A stretch of 52,657 bases of DNA from Sva-07 sp031426215. GTDB lineage: Bacteria; Actinomycetota; Acidimicrobiia; Acidimicrobiales; Ilumatobacteraceae. This document shows, piece after piece, positions 45,402 through 52,657 of the stretch. Position numbers and translations under genes: made by a program. The notes beneath the pieces are model-generated. The model did not search any database and was not told where the DNA came from. It worked only from the letters and a program-made list of their open reading frames with translations. Within the stretch, counting starts at the first letter, position 1. Each line of letters opens with the position of its first letter. The stretch spans positions 1 to 52,657 of the forward strand of contig JANPKU010000096.1 in NCBI GenBank assembly GCA_031426215.1, given 5' to 3'.

Positions 45402-46349
45402 TCAGCTCCTACGAATGCGAGGGTCGAGAACGGCGTACAGCAGATCGACCACGGTGTTGATGAGGATGAACATCACGGCGATGAACACCGTGATGCCCTG
45501 GATCAAGATGATGTCGCGCCCGTTGATGGCGTTGATGAGCGAGAACCCGAGGCCCGGGATCGCAAAGAGCGTCTCCATGACCACGGTTCCTCCGAGCAGC
45601 GCCCCGAAGCTGATGCCGACGATGGTCATCAAGCTCAACGAACTCGGACGCAAGGCATGGCGGAACAGGATGTAGCGATCGCTGAGCCCCTTGGCTCGAG
45701 CGGAGAGAATGTAGTTCTCCTGCAGCGTCCCGATCATGTCGGAACGAACCAGCCGGGAGAACACTGCCGACGTGCCCAACGCGAGAGCGACCGACGGCAT
45801 GATCGCAGTCTTCAGATTGTCGCCGATGCCCTCGCTGATGCGGCTCCAGTTCGACGCCGGGAGCAGGTTCCACTGCACGGCGAAGAGCCAGATCAGGAAG
45901 ATTCCCACGATGAAGTTCGGTATCGACAACGCCACCTGTACCGCGGCCGAACTGATGGAGTCCTGCCACTTGCCCTGTTTGTAGGCACCGAGCACACCGA
46001 CGGGTATCGCCACCATCACGGCGATCAGGATCGCCATGATGGCGAGCTGAGCGGTGACCGGCACCCGTTGACTGATGGTCTCGGCAACGGGCTGATCGGT
46101 GATGTACGAGTCACCCAAATCGCCCGTGAGTGCATCGCCGAGCCAGCTGACGTATCGGAGCAAGAACGGGTCATCGAGATTCAGGTCGTTGCGGATGGCT
46201 TCCACCTGCTCGGGGGTCCGAGGACCGGTGCCCAGGATCGTGTCGACGGGATCCCCGGGGAGCAGTGCAACCATCGCGAAGGTCAAGAACGTGATCGCCA
46301 ACAGTGTGGCGATCAATCGCAGGAGTATGAATGCGATCGTCTTGGGCAT
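45402..46349 (-). CDS. Peptide ABC transporter permease (DppB/OppB-like)
   Basis: A 315-residue permease. The N-terminal span FILLRLIATLLAITFLTFAM and the motif LLPGDPVDTILGTGPRTPEQ are typical of DppB/OppB. The coupling EAA loop is NYILSARAKGLSDRYILFRH, and the ending VFIAVMFILINTVVDLLYAV followed by DPRIRRS is standard. GAGAAGGAG precedes the ATG. The gene follows the substrate-binding protein gene by 60 nt and is followed after 2 nt by the second permease. Confidence 0.95.
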   Translation of the reverse strand: MPKTIAFILLRLIATLLAITFLTFAMVALLPGDPVDTILGTGPRTPEQVEAIRNDLNLDDPFLLRYVSWLGDALTGDLGDSYITDQPVAETISQRVPVTAQLAIMAILIAVMVAIPVGVLGAYKQGKWQDSISSAAVQVALSIPNFIVGIFLIWLFAVQWNLLPASNWSRISEGIGDNLKTAIMPSVALALGTSAVFSRLVRSDMIGTLQENYILSARAKGLSDRYILFRHALRPSSLSLMTIVGISFGALLGGTVVMETLFAIPGLGFSLINAINGRDIILIQGITVFIAVMFILINTVVDLLYAVLDPRIRRS

Positions 46350-46409
46350 GATGGTTGCTCCTTCTCCCCGGGGTCCGTCGTGTTACGTCAGTGAGATGTC
46401 AGCTGGTGA

Positions 46410-48179
46410 TCATTCGGAGATGAACACCTCGTGCCAGCGGACCGCGGCATCCGGAATGCCGGTACCGAGCTCACCGGACGGCAGGGTCCAGCTGTTGATT
46501 CCCCTGACGTTGGGCTCGTGCGCCACCATGACGGCGGTGCCACCCGAGTACCAGATGATCGTCTGCTCGTTGATGCGCACCATGATCTTCGAGTACAGCT
46601 CCTTACGGGTCTCGAAATCGTCGGTCGCACTGGCCTCGGCGGCCCAACCTTGCATCTCGGGGTCGACGAAGTTCGGGAAGTTCGCCACCGAAGCCGCGGG
46701 ATCGGCCACGAACGGGTCGATCACGCTTGCCGGGTCGCCGTTGCCGCCCCAGCGCCAGCAATGGGCCTTGTGGGTGTCGCTCACGGCGTTGTTGATGTGG
46801 GTTGCCTGGTCGAACTGCGTCAACGACACATTGACCTGCTCAGAACCGGTCCAGACCTGTTCGATCACCTGCATGGCCGCGATCAAGGTGGGGTCCGGGG
46901 GACATGACAGCTCGACGTCGATCTTCTCGCCGGGTGCCTTGCCGTCCGAGCGAGCCGGATCGTCGATGTACTCCTGGAGCAACGCCTTGCCACCTTCGAA
47001 GTCGAAGGTCAGGTACGCATCAGCGGCAGCCTGGGTCCAGTACGGGTTGTCGCTGGAGAACATCTGGGTGGTCGGCAGCGAGATGCCGGTGCCGCCGAGT
47101 GCCTCGATGACGGCGTCCTGGTTGTTCATCTTGGTGAGGCCCTGGCGGACACGCACGTCGTCGTACGGCGCCTCGGCAGTGTTGTACATGCCGCCACCGG
47201 TGCTGTTGCCCTGGAACTCGATCAGCTCGATGCCGGACTCTGCCCGGGCGTCGCGGATCGTTCCCTGACGCAGCGACTGCATCGCCGTCACGGTGCCCGA
47301 GATCAACGCGTCGAGACGCGTCCCTTCGTCGGGGATCGGGCGGAACGAGATCGAATCGAGATACGGCAACTGGTTGCCGGCATCGTCGGTTCGCCAGTAG
47401 TCGGGATTGCGCACGACCACGGTTTCGTTGTCGATGTCACGCGACTCGATGGTGAAGGGGCCGGTGCCGATCGGGTTCGTGCTGTAGCCCGCGCTGTCGG
47501 CGGTCGCCGCTGCGGGATCGAACGGCATGCCGAGCGGAGCGCCCGCGAGGAACGACGCGAACGCCGAGAAGGGCGCTTCGAGCGTGTAGTCGACGGTGAG
47601 GTCGTCGACCAGCGTGACACTCGTGACCTTCGCCGACGAGATGGCCGCCGAACCGGCTGCACCAGCCTGCTGGATCGGGAACATGTCGACGATGGTCTGC
47701 GCCGTCAGGGGCGTGCCGTTGTGGAACGTGATGTCGGGACGAAGCTTCATCGTCCACACGGTGAAGTCAGCATTCGGCTCGAGGCTCTCGGCGAGATACG
47801 GGCCGTAGCCACCGCTGGCCTGCTCCTCCATCAGTTGGTCGTAGATGGTGCGCATGATGTTGTAACAGCCGGTTGCGCAGCTGTCCTCCCACGGCCGCAG
47901 ACCGGTCGCTTCGGCTTCGAGACCCATGGTCACTGATCCGCCCATCACGATTTCGTCGGTGTTCTCGACGACCGATGTGTCGACGTCGCCCTCGGCCTCT
48001 GGCGGCGCAGTTGCGTCGGTCTCACCGCCATCGGCGGTCTCGTCGGGTGCGGTGGTGCCTTCGGCCGCCGTGTCGCCGGTGACGTCGTCCGAGGAGCTGT
48101 CATCGCTCCCACAGGACGCCGCCACGAATGCCAACACCAGCGGAATGGCGAGTGCAGAAATAACTCGTCGCTGTCGCAT
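46410..48179 (-). CDS. Peptide ABC transporter substrate-binding lipoprotein (SBP_bac_5)
   Basis: A 589-residue exported lipoprotein. The signal MRQRRVISALAIPLVLAFVA ends in ASCGS, the lipobox Cys being near residue 23, and a Ser/Thr/Asp/Glu-rich linker of about 45 residues follows. The family-5 binding domain includes WTMKLRPDITFHNGTPLTAQ, IGTGPFTIESRDIDNETVVV, RNPDYWR and YNTAEAPYDDVRVRQGLTKM. Ligand could be oligopeptides or another compound carried by this class. The ATG at 48179 is chosen because GGGGG lies 6 nt upstream; an ATG at 48191 is in frame. A TTGACG -35-like box is at 48220-48225 on the same strand. The 163 nt before it hold no gene. Confidence 0.93.
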   Translation of the reverse strand: MRQRRVISALAIPLVLAFVAASCGSDDSSSDDVTGDTAAEGTTAPDETADGGETDATAPPEAEGDVDTSVVENTDEIVMGGSVTMGLEAEATGLRPWEDSCATGCYNIMRTIYDQLMEEQASGGYGPYLAESLEPNADFTVWTMKLRPDITFHNGTPLTAQTIVDMFPIQQAGAAGSAAISSAKVTSVTLVDDLTVDYTLEAPFSAFASFLAGAPLGMPFDPAAATADSAGYSTNPIGTGPFTIESRDIDNETVVVRNPDYWRTDDAGNQLPYLDSISFRPIPDEGTRLDALISGTVTAMQSLRQGTIRDARAESGIELIEFQGNSTGGGMYNTAEAPYDDVRVRQGLTKMNNQDAVIEALGGTGISLPTTQMFSSDNPYWTQAAADAYLTFDFEGGKALLQEYIDDPARSDGKAPGEKIDVELSCPPDPTLIAAMQVIEQVWTGSEQVNVSLTQFDQATHINNAVSDTHKAHCWRWGGNGDPASVIDPFVADPAASVANFPNFVDPEMQGWAAEASATDDFETRKELYSKIMVRINEQTIIWYSGGTAVMVAHEPNVRGINSWTLPSGELGTGIPDAAVRWHEVFISE

Positions 48180-48342
48180 GTAATCCCCCATCTCAGTAGT
48201 CGTTTGGAATGCAGTACTTCGTCAATTCGGTGAGTCGATCACGCTGCACGATGCGGTGTGGATCGCACCCCGACAACGCCCTCTCGCCCGGTCGACTCGA
48301 CCAACACGAGAACGTCAACTTGTTTAGCACACATGACCGATG

Positions 48343-49379
<1,037 letters not shown>

Positions 49380-49380
<1 letters not shown>

Positions 49381-50507
49381 CAGGCGCCCACCACTTCTTC
49401 GGTCGCGCGCAGTTTGCCGATCGCAGCCAGCGCAGGTGGATGCTCCGACTCGACATTTGCGGCGAACGCCGCCTCGCCCTCGGGCGTGCCGACCGGGAAG
49501 TGACAGGCGAACAGGTGGTCGGGAGCATCGATGGAACGCAGTTCCGGCTCGTCGGTGCGACAGATGTCCTGCGCGTACGCACATCGGGGCGCGAACTTGC
49601 AGCCCGGAGGCGGGGAGATCAGATCCGGCGGTCGACCCGGGATGGCGTTGAGTCTCGTGTGCTTCGGCTGCGTCACCTTGGGGATCGACCAGAGCAGCCC
49701 CTGCGTGTAGGGGTGGCGGAGATGGGCGAACAGATCCACCGTCGGCGCCTTCTCGACGACCTTGCCGGCGTACATCACCATGATCTCGTCGGTGCGGCCG
49801 GCGACCACACCGAGGTCGTGGGTGACGAGGATCATCGCCATGGCGCGATCGCGCTGCTGTTCGGCGAGCAGGTTGAGGATCTGGTGCTGCACGGTGACGT
49901 CGAGCGCCGTGGTCGGCTCGTCGGCGAACAGCATTCGGGGACCGCAGGCCAATGCGATGGCGATGCAGACACGCTGGCGCATACCGCCCGACATCTGGTG
50001 CGGATAGTTGTCGAGGCGCTTGTCGGCGTCGGGGATGTGCACCGACTTGAGCAGGGCGACGGCGACGTCCTCGCTCTCCTTCTTGCCCATCTCGAGGTGA
50101 TAGCGCACGTGCTCGGTGATCTGGCGTCCGATGGTGACCACCGGGTTGAGCGAGGTCATCGGGTCTTGGAACACCATCGCCATCTCGGCGCCCCACAGCG
50201 CTTTCTTCTTCTTGGCCGACTTGCCGATCAGCTCTTCACCCGCGTACTGAACCGACCCGGTCGTCGTGGCGTTCGTGGTGGTGCTGAGGCCCATGATGGA
50301 TCGCGACAACACGGTCTTGCCCGACCCTGACTCGCCCACCACCCCGAGTGTGCGGCCACGTGGGAGCGAGAACGACACACCGTCGACTGCTCGCACCGAA
50401 CCTGCAGCCACTGCGAAATGTGTCTTGAGGTCGTCGACCACCAGTAGTGACTGGCCGTCGTCGACATGTCGTACGGGCGCTCGCCCGACGCGGATCTCGT
50501 TGTCCAT
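49380..50507 (-). CDS. Oligopeptide ABC transporter ATP-binding protein (OppD/DppD-like)
   Basis: A 375-residue ATPase. Walker A is GVVGESGSGKTVLSRSIM near residue 55, the Q-loop MVFQDPMTSLNPVVTIG, the signature QMSGGMRQRVCIAIAL, Walker B MLFADEPTTALDVT and the H-loop LVTHDLGVVAGRTDE. The C-terminal Cys cluster is PPPGCKFAPRCAYAQDIC. It is the first gene of the five-gene importer. AAGGGGAA precedes the ATG at 50507. A TAGTGT box at 50550-50555 on the minus strand would give a leader of about 36 nt. An in-frame start at 50534 is not supported by a ribosome binding site. Confidence 0.95.
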
Positions 50508-50676
50508 GCTTCCCCTTCTCGTCGCCGATGCCACGTAGTGGCGGGCGTCACACTAGGCGCAGGGGGTGAGCAATTTCGAACCCATCGGCACGGCCGGCGA
50601 GGGAAGCGCCAGCAACGAGCCTGGAGTCGGGTCGACCGCAGTTCAATTCTGCCCAGCCGCCGTGAGGCCCGACCGA

Positions 50677-52161
<1,485 letters not shown>

Positions 52162-52169
52162 GGGGAAAG

Positions 52170-52249
52170 CCTCCGTGGTTCGTGGGAACCGGGCAGGGGC
52201 CTTCAGGCACCGATCGAATCAGCCCGGCGATTCGGTGACGACCACTGTA
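52170..52249 (-). promoter_or_regulatory. Promoter and structured 5' leader of ahcY
   Basis: On the minus strand a TACAGT -10 box (52249-52244) would start RNA near 52237. The leader then forms a two-part hairpin (52237-52208) whose loop contains CCGGGC (52227-52222). That loop can pair with GCCCGG at 52194-52189, making a pseudoknot. A second hairpin, GGTTC-CCAC-GAACC (52190-52177), shares two bases with the pseudoknot and sits just before the GGAGG site (52174-52170). The sequence does not match the SAH or SAM riboswitch consensus sequences I remember. Confidence 0.4.
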
Positions 52250-52272
52250 CCGATGCAGTGAGCGTCTGCGGG

Positions 52273-52657
52273 CTACTGAAGGACGACGGCGTACACGTCG
52301 AGGAGGTAGTGGATCGACCCGTCGAAGTTGAACGCAGAGATCGTGTACGGATCGGTGCCGACCGTGCCGTAGCTGAGCAGCGACATGGTCGGCACCGAAC
52401 GTCCTGGCGTGACGTTGATGTTCGAGCTGTTCGGCGGTGCGCCGTTGCCGGGGTAAACCGTCATGTAGGTGGTGACCGGCCGGCCAGGCGAGAGCGGTGC
52501 GAGACCGGTTCCCGTGAGGTTGCCGAGCAGCGCCGACTGCGCACCGATGGCGACACCGTTCTAGCTGACCGACTCGGCGAAGCCCTTGAAGCTCCACTCT
52601 TCCTTGGTGGCGAATCCGAGTGGAGTGCTGGCAAATGCCGCCTGGCGGGTGTCGAAC
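52273..52657 (-). pseudogene. C-terminal domain of a secreted surface-repeat protein, interrupted by an in-frame TAG
   Basis: The frame runs off the right edge. It reads FDTRQAAFASTPLGFATKEE, WSFKGFAESVS, then TAG (52563-52561), and continues NGVAIGAQSALLGNLTGTG, TTYMTVYPGNGAPPNSSNIN, VTPGRSVPTMSLLSYG, and ends FDGSIHYLLDVYAVVLQ. Both parts fit one C-terminal beta-sandwich module common in secreted actinobacterial proteins, which usually reads xDTR...LNVT...TVYPxG..P..SNxN...G...N.......G.....N..G..H...DV.G. The TAG lies in the middle of that module. The gene may be decayed, or the stop may be a sequence error; an upstream part lies outside the window. Confidence 0.6.

Noticed and set aside
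50636..50661. tRNA T-arm-like sequence (CGCAG TTCAATT CTGCC)
   Set aside because: The stem has a mismatch, no matching 5' acceptor strand or anticodon arm can be found at tRNA distance, and the region is the short gap after ahcY.
52162..52249. Known SAH riboswitch at ahcY
   Set aside because: The GAGGAGCGCUGC-type core of that class is absent. I list the leader only as a candidate of unknown type.

Overview
The window is a dense, GC-rich chromosome segment with about 48 protein genes and no rRNA, tRNA, CRISPR or insertion sequence that I can support. Gene content (menaquinone enzyme MenB, F420 ligase CofE, a SigB/SigF-type sigma factor, group II truncated haemoglobin, SCO6745-family protein, long SecA, FtsEX) points to an actinobacterium. 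The repeated pattern of a -10-like hexamer six bases before an ATG or GTG, with no ribosome binding site, also fits. A free-living member of the Acidimicrobiia (Ilumatobacter-like) is my best guess, but that is inference without a database search.

Layout. 1-1,766: a partial MmcQ/YjbR gene and a cytochrome P450. 1,847-7,815: a stress and redox island with a small membrane protein behind a near-perfect SigB/SigF-type promoter, an epimerase-DUF2867-STAS fusion, a flavin disulfide oxidoreductase, an anti-sigma/sigma pair overlapping by 4 nt, a 25-residue membrane peptide and a second RsbW-like ATPase. 8,057-9,672: a two-ACT protein and selD, whose active-site codon is an in-frame TGA followed by a hairpin, so SelD is itself a selenoprotein. 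9,766-13,151: M3 peptidase, panB and a hydrolase. 13,180-16,732: a three-gene catabolic operon (acyl-CoA dehydrogenase, DapA-like aldolase, OYE-like reductase) with 4-nt overlaps. 16,832-23,024: sucrose phosphorylase, an NTR-like surface protein, a DUF1704 metalloenzyme, an HPF-like protein, an SCO6745 protein and a second acyl-CoA dehydrogenase. 23,082-29,953: a penicillin-binding-type lipoprotein, a deacetylase divergent from a GNAT/acyl-CoA-synthetase fusion (a probable reversible lysine acetylation pair), a NERD-like protein and an M20 peptidase. 29,987-33,419: cofE, then menB-trmH-purU. 33,511-37,075: ABC-2 exporter, glbO, a small protein and a crotonase. 37,301-43,615: comF-secA-prfB-ftsE-ftsX. 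43,753-50,507: a YczE-type membrane protein and a complete five-gene peptide ABC importer. 50,677-52,657: ahcY with a structured leader, and the C-terminus of a secreted repeat-domain gene broken by an amber codon.

The most interesting items are the selenocysteine-containing SelD with its candidate SECIS, the partner-switching island with a STAS domain fused to an oxidoreductase and recognisable SigF-type promoters, the acetylation/deacetylation gene pair, a family of about 56-bp palindromes shared by two distant intergenic sites, a hairpin lying across the start of glbO, and a pseudoknot-capable leader before ahcY.
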